From Sphingomonas oryzagri (GTDB lineage: Bacteria; Pseudomonadota; Alphaproteobacteria; Sphingomonadales; Sphingomonadaceae): 64,000 bases of DNA. This document shows, in pieces, positions 9,644 to 20,568 of this stretch. A program made the position numbers and the translations under genes. Location of the stretch: positions 2,349,985-2,413,984 of the forward strand of contig NZ_JARYGZ010000001.1 of NCBI RefSeq assembly GCF_029906645.1, in the 5' to 3' direction. The number at the start of each line of letters is the position of its first letter. Position 1 is the stretch's first letter. The notes under the pieces were generated by a model that did no database searches, was not told where the DNA came from, and worked only from the letters and a program-made list of their open reading frames with translations.

Positions 9644-9712
9644 GGCCGATCCAGGCTGGGCCCGTCAGATTCCCTTTTCGGGCCCGTCGCACTTGGCAGC
9701 CATCGCGCCCAT

Positions 9713-10168
9713 TCATGACGGCGGAGGTGCAGCGGCGGACACCCACTCGAGAAGCTGCCACCGACCATCGCGCATCTCGTAGACCGCCAGATAGCCGTCG
9801 GACAGCGTTCTATCCGGGAGCTGACGGACTACGCTGCCCCTCACGATCCCGACATCTCCAATCACTCTCGCGGAGCGGTTCGAAGGCGTGATGCTGGAGA
9901 AGGGCAAATGCGTGAAGGTTCGCATCACCCCGGCCTTGTCCTCCCGAACTCCATTGACATGGCTGTAGACGACGTCTGCGGAGGTCATGCGATCGAGCGT
10001 CGCCACGTCATGGGTCAGCTCGGCATTGAATCGCGCATCCTCCGCCGCCAGCAGGGCGGCTTCGGCCCTGGTCGGGGAAGCAACCGCCAACGATCTCGCG
10101 GGCTGCGCCGCAAGACCGGACTGCAAGCCGGCCAGGGAGAGCGCGAACAACCAGGTCCGAAAACGCAT
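9713..10168 (-). CDS. Secreted SnoaL/DUF4440-like (NTF2-fold) protein
   Basis: A 151-residue protein with a signal peptide (TWLFALSLAGLQSGLAAQ). The mature part matches the NTF2-fold DUF4440 pattern: AEDARFNAELTHDVATLDRM, then DVVYSHVNGVREDKAGVM and YEMRDGRWQLLEWVSA. The start is ATG at 10168; the frame remains open upstream without homology. Proteins of this family bind small ligands or catalyse simple reactions, and the role here is not predictable. It lies 23 bases after the stop of the PepSY gene on the same strand, so it is probably the last gene of the receptor-PepSY unit read from 13924 downwards. Confidence 0.75.
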   Translation of the reverse strand: MRFRTWLFALSLAGLQSGLAAQPARSLAVASPTRAEAALLAAEDARFNAELTHDVATLDRMTSADVVYSHVNGVREDKAGVMRTFTHLPFSSITPSNRSARVIGDVGIVRGSVVRQLPDRTLSDGYLAVYEMRDGRWQLLEWVSAAAPPPS

Positions 10169-10191
10169 GATCCATGTCCTCGTGATTCTGC

Positions 10192-11460
10192 TCACCAAAA
10201 TAGCGCTCTGCGGCCATTGCGCGCGCGACGGCGGTAGAGCTTCAGGTACATGACGATGCCGGATATCGAGAGATAGAGCAGCGCCAAGCCGGAAAGAAGG
10301 CTGATGCCTCGACCGGTCAATCCAATCATGCTGCCGTTGTGGACCTGCTTGGCCCACTGGTGCGCCTGCCAGCCGAACGGAAAGCCCACAGCCGGATAGC
10401 CGGGCTCGGTTTCCCCCATCGGGGCGCCACTGCGGACGTTGTAGACGAGCTGACGCGCCTCGCTCTCGCCGCTGATCACCACGCCCTGGGCGTAGCCGGC
10501 ATAGACCCGCAAGCGCACGGCGCGCGGCGGCAAGCCGGGATGGTTCTCGGCATAGGAGCCGATCGTCGCCCTCGCCCACTGCGGTACTTCTGCGTCCGGC
10601 AGGGGCGTGAAGGCATCGCCCGGCATGGACGGCGGCCGCCCGGTCGCCTTGGCCTCAGCGAACTGATCCGCCATCCGATATCCGAAGACGAGACTCTCCA
10701 CGGCCAGCCAAAGGCCGCTTGCGACAAGGATGGTGAGAAACAGGGCGCAGGCCACGGAAAAGGTCCGGTGCAGCGTGCGCCACCAGTCCTGCGCCTTCCA
10801 GAACGCAGCTCTACGCCCCATGCGGGCGCGGGCGCGATACTGCCTCACATAGACCCAGACGCCCGTGACGATCAGGGTCAGGAGGCCAGCCGCGACGAAG
10901 ATGTTGATCCAGAGCGCCCAGTTCCCGAACGTCGTCATCCGGTGGAGCGACTTGATGACGATTCGCGGCGCCTGCTGGGATTCGACATTGTGCAGCGGAA
11001 TGCGAACGCCGGGCAGCGGAACGCCGGTCGCTGCGTCGAACACGAAGATCGTGTGCGGAGGCTGGTGTGGCCCCGCCTGAGCCGCCGCCGGACTGGTCGG
11101 GTGGTCCTCGAGCTGCGCGATGCCCTCGATCCGGCCGCCCGCTTCCAGCAGCTCGAGATAGCGGATCGGCGTGCCGCCGGCTGCCCGACGAGCGGCCGCC
11201 AGCGTCCGGGCGAACAGCGCCGGATAGTCGGTGTCCGCCGGCATCGGCCTTGCGAGATAGTAAGCCGGTCCGATCACCGCATAGTCGCCAGGTCCGTTGA
11301 CGTCCCCACGCATCGCCTGGAGATTAGGATCGTACGGCGAGCTGTGCAGCAGGAGGCCCCGAAGATCGATCAGCTGGATCAGCGAGCCCGTAACGCTCAG
11401 GTACAGGGTGAACAGCACCGCGACGATCGATACCCAGCGGTGCACCTTCAAAAGCGTCAT
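10192..11460 (-). CDS. PepSY-associated inner-membrane protein
   Basis: A 422-residue inner-membrane protein with the PepSY-TM layout. A first helix (VHRWVSIVAVLFTLYLSVTG) is followed by a periplasmic region, two central helices (INIFVAAGLLTLIVTGVWVY; TLHRTFSVACALFLTILVAS), a second PepSY-type periplasmic part, and a last helix (SLLSGLALLYLSISGIVMYL) before a basic tail. Proteins of this type sit beside siderophore receptors, and some act as ferric-siderophore reductases; this is known for the family, not shown here. It starts 34 bases after the stop of the TonB receptor and is probably co-transcribed. It is clearly paralogous to the PepSY protein at 20569-21780. Confidence 0.87.
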   Translation of the reverse strand: MTLLKVHRWVSIVAVLFTLYLSVTGSLIQLIDLRGLLLHSSPYDPNLQAMRGDVNGPGDYAVIGPAYYLARPMPADTDYPALFARTLAAARRAAGGTPIRYLELLEAGGRIEGIAQLEDHPTSPAAAQAGPHQPPHTIFVFDAATGVPLPGVRIPLHNVESQQAPRIVIKSLHRMTTFGNWALWINIFVAAGLLTLIVTGVWVYVRQYRARARMGRRAAFWKAQDWWRTLHRTFSVACALFLTILVASGLWLAVESLVFGYRMADQFAEAKATGRPPSMPGDAFTPLPDAEVPQWARATIGSYAENHPGLPPRAVRLRVYAGYAQGVVISGESEARQLVYNVRSGAPMGETEPGYPAVGFPFGWQAHQWAKQVHNGSMIGLTGRGISLLSGLALLYLSISGIVMYLKLYRRRARNGRRALFW

Positions 11461-11494
11461 GTGCCTGTGTTTCCGTGGAGTGGCACGGTCGTCA

Positions 11495-13924
<2,430 letters not shown>

Positions 13925-14048
13925 CCAACATCCCCTCGATCCGCATTTTTCTCGTTCGGGGAATGTGTCGGACCATCGCTCCCCGTGGGGAGGGCGGTAG
14001 CAAGTCAACCGAAACTGAACCTAAACGAAGCCGCGCGGAGCGGAAAAC

Positions 14049-15371
14049 TTATCGCGGCAGCCAAAGACTGATACGCAGCCCTCCGAGCGCGGCTGAGCGA
14101 TCCAGCGACAGCCTGCCGCCGTAGAGCTCGACGAGCTCGCGGACGATCGCCAAGCCGAAGCCGTAGCCTTCCGACACCTCGTCCAGCCGGACTCCCGGCT
14201 GCAGGACGTGCGCGACCTCGTCCGCCGGGACGCCCATCCCGTCGTCCTCTACGGCGATCGCTAGGAACGGCCCATCCGACCGTGCATCCACCCTTATCGT
14301 CCGCCGCGCATAGCGGTGCGCGTTCTCGAGGATGTTGCCGAGCATCTCGCTCAGATCCTCGGTCTCGACGGTGACGAAGCAGGGCTGCGGCAGCCGGTTC
14401 TCGATGCATGGCCCATCCCCCCCTCGCTCGCTCCATCGGATCGCCGGGAGGACCGTCTCCAAAGCTTCGTGGACGTCCGAGCGAGCCCGTGTTCCGAGCC
14501 GAGCGGCGCCGCTTCGTGCGCGACGCAGGTGGTGGGCCACCCGATCGGATATGTTGGCCACCAGCGCCCGGCTCTCGGCGCTTGCGCCTTCGTGCTCCAG
14601 CTGTAGCATCAGCGCGGACAGGGGTGTTTTCACGGCATGCGCGAGGTTGGCGGCGTTCACCCGCGCGGCCGCCAGCCCGGCATCATTTCGCGCGATCAGC
14701 GCATTGATCTCGTTCGCCAGCGGTGCCAGCTCCGCCGGCTGCACGTCGGGCAAGCCCTGCGCCTCGCCGGTCCGGACCCGGAGAACGTCCCGGCTGAGCC
14801 GGCGCAGCGGCAGCAGGCCGTAGCGCAACTGCAGCAACGAGGCCGCGACGAGAACGAGAAGCACGAGGAACAGGCTGCGGTAGATCGTCCTGCGAAGATG
14901 GTGGAGCGGCGCGTCGATCAGGGTCGAGGGCGCGAAGACTATCACGGTGATTTTGTGACCGCCCCGCTCGATGTCGAGGCGTCGGACATGCCATTGTTCG
15001 CCCAGCGCCGTCATACCCCGCCCGCTATAGATGCCGCGCCACGGATGGATGCGCGGCCAGGGATAGATGGCCGTCACCGGCGGCACCGCTTTATCCCATC
15101 GCCCGTTGCCGGCCGTCACCTGCCAGCCCCACCCCTCGCTGGGCTTCTCCAGGTCGGGAATCATCGCCATCCGCTCGGGCTCGAAGGCTCCCGCCTGATC
15201 CACCGCCTGGGTCAGCAGGCGGACCTGGGCGTCGACTGCCATGTCCATGTTGTCGCTGATCACCCAGGTGACGATGTTGACGATCGCGTAGGCCGTCACA
15301 CCAAGCGTCGCGACGGTCAGCAGGATAGCTCCGATCACGACGCGCGCGTGGACTGAGAGCGGCAGCCTCAA
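14049..15371 (-). CDS. Sensor histidine kinase, PhoQ-like
   Basis: A 440-residue membrane histidine kinase. Transmembrane helix 1 (VVIGAILLTVATLGVTAYAI) is followed by a periplasmic sensor of about 130 residues, helix 2 (LFLVLLVLVAASLLQL) and HAMP. The H-box is AANLAHAVKTPLSALML, where HAVKTP in place of HELRTP is the variant of the PhoQ branch. An N-box (MLGNILENAHRYA) and G-boxes (VEDDGMGVP; GYGFGLAIV) complete the ATPase domain. It overlaps the response-regulator stop by four bases (ATGA), so translation is coupled. The signal sensed is unknown. Its position next to a TonB receptor and PepSY pair on the same strand suggests a cation- or iron-linked signal, which is inference. Confidence 0.9.
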   Translation of the reverse strand: MRLPLSVHARVVIGAILLTVATLGVTAYAIVNIVTWVISDNMDMAVDAQVRLLTQAVDQAGAFEPERMAMIPDLEKPSEGWGWQVTAGNGRWDKAVPPVTAIYPWPRIHPWRGIYSGRGMTALGEQWHVRRLDIERGGHKITVIVFAPSTLIDAPLHHLRRTIYRSLFLVLLVLVAASLLQLRYGLLPLRRLSRDVLRVRTGEAQGLPDVQPAELAPLANEINALIARNDAGLAAARVNAANLAHAVKTPLSALMLQLEHEGASAESRALVANISDRVAHHLRRARSGAARLGTRARSDVHEALETVLPAIRWSERGGDGPCIENRLPQPCFVTVETEDLSEMLGNILENAHRYARRTIRVDARSDGPFLAIAVEDDGMGVPADEVAHVLQPGVRLDEVSEGYGFGLAIVRELVELYGGRLSLDRSAALGGLRISLWLPR

Positions 15372-16033
15372 CTGGCGGTGTCCGTCAGCAGATAACCCTG
15401 GCCGCGGACGGTCATGATCTTCGCGGCACCGATCTTGCGGCGCAGCCTTCCCATGATGACCTCCAGCGAATTCTCGGGCGCTTCGTCCTCTTCGCCGTAG
15501 ATTGCGTCGAAGAGCTTCTCCCGCTCGACCACGACGCCCTTGAATTGGAAGAGCTTGGAGAGGATCCGGCTCTCGAACGCGGTAAGGCGGAGCGGCTGGT
15601 CCGCCAAGCGGAACTCGCCCGAGGTCGGACGGTAGCTGAGATCGCCGCAGCAGACCGCCTGGGCGCTCTGCCCCCGGGCCCGGCGCCCGAGTGCCCTCAC
15701 CCTGGCCACCAGTTCCTGCGACAGGAAGGGCTTGGTCAGATAGTCGTCGGCCCCCGCCTTGAAGGCCGCCGCCTTTTCCACCCAGGCGTCCCGCGCCGTC
15801 AGGATCAGGACGGGAAATTCACGCCTCGCGCCGCGCCACGCTTCGAGCACCAGCGCGCCGTCCATCATGGGCAGGCCGAGATCCAGGACGCCGCAATCAT
15901 AGTCGCCGACGAGGCCCAGATGGTGCGCATCCACTCCGTTGACGCAGTGATCAACGACGAAGCCCTCGCCCCTCAGGAGCCTGATCAACCCGAAGGAGAG
16001 TTGGGCATCGTCCTCGGCGAGCAGGATTTTCAT
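15368..16033 (-). CDS. OmpR/PhoP-family response regulator
   Basis: A 221-residue two-domain regulator. The receiver domain (MKILLAEDDAQLSFGLIRLL) has acidic residues at 8-9, the phospho-acceptor Asp51 in GVLDLGLPMMDG and the conserved Lys in DDYLTKPF. The C-terminal winged helix-turn-helix has LTAFESRILSKLF, SLEVIMGRLRRKI and VRGQGYLL. The start ATG at 16033 fits the family exactly; the upstream open frame (to 16087) is not conserved in type. It is the first gene of an RR-HK operon. The divergent promoter region to the ECF sigma gene is about 160 bases. The partner is the adjacent kinase at 14049-15371. Confidence 0.92.
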   Translation of the reverse strand: MKILLAEDDAQLSFGLIRLLRGEGFVVDHCVNGVDAHHLGLVGDYDCGVLDLGLPMMDGALVLEAWRGARREFPVLILTARDAWVEKAAAFKAGADDYLTKPFLSQELVARVRALGRRARGQSAQAVCCGDLSYRPTSGEFRLADQPLRLTAFESRILSKLFQFKGVVVEREKLFDAIYGEEDEAPENSLEVIMGRLRRKIGAAKIMTVRGQGYLLTDTAS

Positions 16034-16194
16034 GCGGGCATCCTCCCGCAGCCCTCGTCCGGGCATCGCCCGCCGGCCGCGTATCATTCAGCCTGACCCC
16101 CACGGGCCTAGCGGGACAGTTTGACGCCGGCCGATACGGGCGGAGCAATAAGATCATCCGCCAGAACGATCGAATCTGCGATGATCAACCGCCC

Positions 16195-16851
16195 ATGATC
16201 TCGTCGATCGGGCGCCGAGCACCTACCATCCTCGTCGATGAATCGACACCCGAGGGCGAGAGGTTGGGTCTGGACATCACCGAAGGGCTTTCCGAGCGGA
16301 GACGACGACTGGCGCGCTGGGTCGCGCGCGAGATCATGCCGCACGAGGCGCGGGTACGCGCCTGGCTCAGGCGCTCGCGGCTCGACCCGGACGATATCGA
16401 CGAGGTGATCCAGGAGACCTATTGCCGCCTGTCGATGCTGGATTCCGTCGAGCATATCGACCGGCCCGACGCCTATTTCTTCTCGATCGCCGGCAACCTG
16501 CTGGCGCGCAGGCTACGCCGGCAAAAGGTCGTGCCGTTCGAGACCATCGCGGAGATCGAGGCCTATCGTGACGACGCACCGACACAGGAGGATGTGGCCT
16601 TCGGGCACAGCGACTGGCTGCGGATGATGGGCCTCATCTCGAAGCTCCCCTCCCGCTGTCGCCAGGTCGTGCGGCTGCGCAAGATCGAGGGTTGGAGCCA
16701 GCGTGAGATCGCGGAGCATCTCGGCATTTCCGAGAAGGCCGTCGAGAAGCACGTCTCGGCGGGAATCGGCAGTATCCGCCGGGCGTGGATCGACGGCGAT
16801 CAGGCGGCCGACAGGCTCAAGCCCGCCATTCATTCGGCGGGCTCGCGATGA
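16195..16851 (+). CDS. ECF sigma factor, FecI-like
   Basis: A 218-residue RNA-polymerase sigma factor of the extracytoplasmic-function type. Region 2 includes DDIDEVIQETYCRLSML and DAYFFSIAGNLLARRLRRQ; region 4 includes LPSRCRQVVRLRKIEGWSQ then IAEHLGISEKAVEKHVSAG. The first 35 residues before the fold are not conserved in type and no ribosome site is evident at ATG 16195, so the true start could be later (for example TTG near 16264). It overlaps the FecR-like gene by four bases, and a STN-domain TonB receptor follows. This is the Fec-type cell-surface signalling arrangement, in which receptor occupancy frees the sigma factor to transcribe the transport genes. Confidence 0.9.
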   Translation: MISSIGRRAPTILVDESTPEGERLGLDITEGLSERRRRLARWVAREIMPHEARVRAWLRRSRLDPDDIDEVIQETYCRLSMLDSVEHIDRPDAYFFSIAGNLLARRLRRQKVVPFETIAEIEAYRDDAPTQEDVAFGHSDWLRMMGLISKLPSRCRQVVRLRKIEGWSQREIAEHLGISEKAVEKHVSAGIGSIRRAWIDGDQAADRLKPAIHSAGSR

Positions 16852-17804
16852 CAATGTCGACCAGGATTATCGACCAGGAGGCGGCAGACTGGGTCGCCCG
16901 GATGGACGGCGAAGACTGGACGGCGCTGCAGGAGGCCGAACTCGAACGGTGGCTACGCGGCGAGTCCCGGCGCCGGGGCGCGCTGCTCGCCGCCCAGGCG
17001 GCGTGGCTGAGCGTCGAACCACAGGCATGCGATGACGCATATCTTCCGTCGCCTCGCAGCGGCGTCTCTCGGCGTGGACTGCTCGCGGGCGGCGGCGGTG
17101 CGCTCGCCGCATCGCTGGTCGGTGGGCTGGCATGGCTGTCGGGCGGCACCTCCTACCAGACGGCGACCGGCGAGATCAGGCGCGTCCCGCTGGCGGACGG
17201 CTCGATCGCGACGATCAACACGGCCAGCCGGCTCGACGTGAGGTTGGCGAGCCAGCGCCGCGAGATCATGCTGAAAGAGGGCGAGGCCTGGTTCCAGGTC
17301 GCCAAGGATGCCGCGCGACCGTTCGTCGTCCAGGCCGGCCCGATCAATGTCGAGGCGGTCGGCACGGCCTTCTCCGTGCGGCGCCAGGCCGACGGCGCCG
17401 ACATCCTGGTCAACGAGGGGGTGGTCGAAGCCTGGTCGGACGACGCCGGTCACGAGCGCGTCCGACTGGTCGCCGGCCAGCGCGCGTTCGTGACGGATGG
17501 CGCCGGCATTCGCGTTGGACCGATGGACATATCGTCGGTGGACCGCGCTCTCGCATGGCGGGGCGGCATGATCGATCTCTCCGGTGACACGCTTGGGCAG
17601 GCGGTGGGGGAGTTCAACCGCTATAATCGGCGACAGATCGTGCTGAGCGACGAGTGCCTCTCGAATGAAACGATAGACGGCATCTTCCGAACCGACGATC
17701 CCGAAGGCTTCGCGACCGCCATCCAGGCCAGTCTCGCCGTGCCGGTCCAGACGCAGGGCGCGGGCGACATCGTCATTGGGCGAGCGGGCGATAAGATCGA
17801 GTGA
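16848..17804 (+). CDS. FecR-like anti-sigma/sigma regulator
   Basis: A 318-residue inner-membrane regulator. The N-terminal DUF4880 domain (DQEAADWVARMDGEDWTALQ, ELERWLRG) binds the sigma factor. A single membrane segment follows (GLLAGGGGALAASLVGGLAW). The periplasmic FecR domain (TATGEIRRVPLADGSIATIN, EIMLKEGEAWFQVAKDAARP, VEAVGTAFSVR) is followed by a C-terminal STN-like section (GQAVGEFNRYNRRQIVL). The ATG at 16848 overlaps the sigma-factor stop. It is known for the family that FecR carries the signal from the STN domain of the outer-membrane receptor to the sigma factor. The receptor next to it is the expected partner. Confidence 0.92.
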   Translation: MTMSTRIIDQEAADWVARMDGEDWTALQEAELERWLRGESRRRGALLAAQAAWLSVEPQACDDAYLPSPRSGVSRRGLLAGGGGALAASLVGGLAWLSGGTSYQTATGEIRRVPLADGSIATINTASRLDVRLASQRREIMLKEGEAWFQVAKDAARPFVVQAGPINVEAVGTAFSVRRQADGADILVNEGVVEAWSDDAGHERVRLVAGQRAFVTDGAGIRVGPMDISSVDRALAWRGGMIDLSGDTLGQAVGEFNRYNRRQIVLSDECLSNETIDGIFRTDDPEGFATAIQASLAVPVQTQGAGDIVIGRAGDKIE

Positions 17805-17850
17805 TCCGCTGATAGGTTCCGGGATCGGCCGGTAGGGATCGGAGGACCTC

Positions 17851-20493
17851 ATGTCTCCTTCTCAATGCAAGGGGCAAAAGCTCCGGATGCAGAGGAGAGA
17901 GAGAATGAGGGGTTTGGGGGGAAGTGCACTCCTGGCGTCGAGCGCGTTGGTCGCGCTCGCCGCGGTACCGACGGTCGCGCAGAGCCGGAGCATCGACATC
18001 CCGGCTCAGTCGGTGGAAAGCGCGGTCACACAGCTCGGGCAGCAGGCTGGCGTCCAGATCATCGCGGCGCGCAGGTTCACCCACGGGAAGATCACCAACG
18101 CCGTGCGCGGCAATCTGACGGTGCAGCAGGCGCTGTTCCAGATGCTCGACGGAAGCGGACTCTCCGTCCGCCAGACCGGGCCTCAGACATTCGCCATCGT
18201 CGCCATGCAGACCGCCGCGGCCCAGGAGCCCGACCGGCCGACACGGACCGCCCTGATGCTCGCCCAGGCGACGCCGATGGCCACGGCGACCGACAGCCCG
18301 CCGCCTCTCGTCGACGCAGGCACCGCCTCCACACCGGGCGGCGGCGCGGGAATCCCGGACATCATCGTCACCGCGACCCGGCAGGCCCAGAACGTCCAGA
18401 AGGTCTCGACCGCCGTCACCGTGATCGATGGCGCCTCGATCAAGACCCAGGCGCTCACCAACGTCGGCCAAATCTTCTCCAACCTTCCCAGCATCCAGGC
18501 GACCGCACAGCCGGGCGGCTTCAGCATCGATGTGCGCGGGCTCGGCGGCGATCTGCCCGCAGGCTCGACGCAGGGGTCCGTCGCGCTCGTCGCCGACGGC
18601 GTCTACAACATCAATTCGCAAAGCACCGCCGTCGGGTTCTTTGACGTCAACCGGATCGAGGTGCTCGCCGGCCCGCAGAGCACCCGATACGGGCCGAATG
18701 CCGACGGCGGCGTCGTCAACCTCATCACCAACGACCCGATCCTCGGCAAGTTCTCGGGCACCGCGACCTTCACCGCGGGCAATTACAACCTCTTCCGCGG
18801 TGAGGCGGCGGTCAACATTCCTCTCGGCGACACGCTGGCGATCCGCCTGGCCGGCGCGGCGGTGAGCCGGAGCTCCCATTTCGACCCGGCCGAAGGCAAC
18901 AACAAGGCCCAGTCCTTTCGCGGCAAGATCCTCTGGAAGCCGGACGACAAGTTCAGCCTGAAGCTGACCTACCAGCTCGATCATGTAGGCGGCACCGGCA
19001 ACGGTTCGAACGTGTTCCCGGTCTTCACGAACAAGGTTCCCGTCTATTCGGGCGGCAGCATCAACGACCTTTCCAATCCGTGGGGCCAGTCCCCGAGCAA
19101 TCCCGTCAACGAGAACCACGCCAACATCTATTCCCACACGATCATCGGCAACGCGAGCTACACCTTCAGCGACGCGTTGGCGCTCGATGCCCTGCTCTCC
19201 TACTCGAAGCTGACAGGCGGCGAGAAGGCGACGATCTATCTGCCGCCCTGGTCGACCAGCGCCGCCAATGGCCCGGTCTTCACCGATGCCGACCTGCACG
19301 AGTTCAATCCCTTCCACCAGCTCACCGGGGAGCTTCGGCTCCACAACGGACCCGGAAGCCGCGTGCAATGGAACCTCGGCTACTACCACTGGGATTATCT
19401 GGAGGCCTATTCAGCGGACAATGCCGCTTTCCTGAGCCAGCCTCCCCAGACCACGACGACGGCGACGAACGCGGTCTACGGCGAGATCACCTATCCGGTC
19501 ACCGACCGCTTCCGCCTGATCGCCGGTGCGCGCGAGAGCTTCGATCACCGCACCTTCGAATTCAACAATGCGGGGACGATCACGCGTCCGTTCGACATCA
19601 ACTTCCACCATTTCGATTATCGTGGCGGATTCGAATATGACGTCGCGCCGCATTCGATGATCTATTTCACCGCATCCAGCGCCTACCGCCCCGGCGGACT
19701 CAGCGCGCTGAACCCGGTCACCGGCAACCCCAATTCGTTCAAGAGCGAGGTCAACCACGCTTATGAAGTCGGCACGAAGAACCGGTTCTTCAACAACACG
19801 GTGCAGCTGAACGCGGACCTCTTCTACTACGACATGTCGAACTATCAGAACCTCGACAAGTACACCGGCTTCGTGCCGCCCGAAGGCGGTGCGATCTGCA
19901 ACAACGGCGATCCCCGTGCCGGGTGCCAGACCCCGACGTTCGGCCTTGGAGCCCATTCGCTCGGTGTCGAAGCGCAGCTGCGCGCGAACGTCACGCCCGA
20001 CGACGTGGTGACGCTAACCGGCACATACGCCCACGCCATCTTCAACCACAAACAGGGCACCTGCGCGACGGTCGCGGCGCCGACAGGGGGTTGCTACGAC
20101 GGCTATAACAGCGAGACCCCGAATGACCCCGGTGCGCCGTTCTTCTATCTGATCTCAGGTTCGGTTCAGCCGCATTCGCCCAAATTCTCTGCGAACTTCA
20201 GCTATTTCCACACGTTCCGTTTCCAATCGGGCGCCAAGTTCGTGGTCGGCGGCGACGGCTTCTACACGACCGGCTATTGGGTGAACCCGGTGCTCGACGC
20301 CACAGGCTACGGCTACCAGCCGAAATACTGGCTGGGCAACGTCAGCATGACCTTCACGCCGGCCAGCGAGAAGTTCTCCGTCTCTGGCTGGGTGCGAAAC
20401 GTGTCGAGCTATGCGGTCAAGCAGTCGGTCCTTCCCGCGCAGAGCATCGGCGATCCGCGCACGTTCGGCGGGACCGTGTCCTTCCACTGGTAG
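17851..20493 (+). CDS. TonB-dependent receptor with N-terminal STN signalling domain (FecA-like)
   Basis: An 880-residue transducing outer-membrane receptor. After a long signal peptide (ALLASSALVALAAVPTVAQ) comes an STN domain at residues about 50-115 (IDIPAQSVESAVTQLGQQAG, LTVQQALFQMLDGSGL). A TonB-box-like IIVTATRQA follows, then the plug (DVRGLGGDLP, IEVLAGPQSTRYGPNADGGV) and a barrel ending TFGGTVSFHW. GGAGG at 17841-17845 precedes ATG 17851 by five bases. With the sigma and FecR genes just upstream this makes a complete Fec-type regulatory transport unit, normally for a ferric chelate. A strong terminator follows. The ligand cannot be named. Confidence 0.94.
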   Translation: MSPSQCKGQKLRMQRRERMRGLGGSALLASSALVALAAVPTVAQSRSIDIPAQSVESAVTQLGQQAGVQIIAARRFTHGKITNAVRGNLTVQQALFQMLDGSGLSVRQTGPQTFAIVAMQTAAAQEPDRPTRTALMLAQATPMATATDSPPPLVDAGTASTPGGGAGIPDIIVTATRQAQNVQKVSTAVTVIDGASIKTQALTNVGQIFSNLPSIQATAQPGGFSIDVRGLGGDLPAGSTQGSVALVADGVYNINSQSTAVGFFDVNRIEVLAGPQSTRYGPNADGGVVNLITNDPILGKFSGTATFTAGNYNLFRGEAAVNIPLGDTLAIRLAGAAVSRSSHFDPAEGNNKAQSFRGKILWKPDDKFSLKLTYQLDHVGGTGNGSNVFPVFTNKVPVYSGGSINDLSNPWGQSPSNPVNENHANIYSHTIIGNASYTFSDALALDALLSYSKLTGGEKATIYLPPWSTSAANGPVFTDADLHEFNPFHQLTGELRLHNGPGSRVQWNLGYYHWDYLEAYSADNAAFLSQPPQTTTTATNAVYGEITYPVTDRFRLIAGARESFDHRTFEFNNAGTITRPFDINFHHFDYRGGFEYDVAPHSMIYFTASSAYRPGGLSALNPVTGNPNSFKSEVNHAYEVGTKNRFFNNTVQLNADLFYYDMSNYQNLDKYTGFVPPEGGAICNNGDPRAGCQTPTFGLGAHSLGVEAQLRANVTPDDVVTLTGTYAHAIFNHKQGTCATVAAPTGGCYDGYNSETPNDPGAPFFYLISGSVQPHSPKFSANFSYFHTFRFQSGAKFVVGGDGFYTTGYWVNPVLDATGYGYQPKYWLGNVSMTFTPASEKFSVSGWVRNVSSYAVKQSVLPAQSIGDPRTFGGTVSFHW

Positions 20494-20526
20494 GCGAACC
20501 CTTCTCCCATCGCCTGTCGGATCCAT

Positions 20527-20562
20527 GGGGCGGCCGCGACACGCGAGCCGCCCCTTTTTTTT
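20527..20562 (+). terminator. Rho-independent terminator after the Fec-like receptor
   Basis: A perfect 8-bp stem, GGGGCGGC (20527-20534) with GCCGCCCC (20547-20554), and a 12-base loop, followed directly by eight T (20555-20562). It ends the sigma/FecR/receptor transcript. The T run is only on the plus-strand side, so it is not a terminator for the convergent PepSY gene. Confidence 0.9.
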
Positions 20563-20568
20563 GATGGG

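Noticed and set aside
9658..9685. Inverted repeat GGGCCCG ... CGGGCCC between two convergent genes, considered as a terminator
   Set aside because: It has a 14-base loop and no T run after either arm; it could be chance in high-GC DNA.
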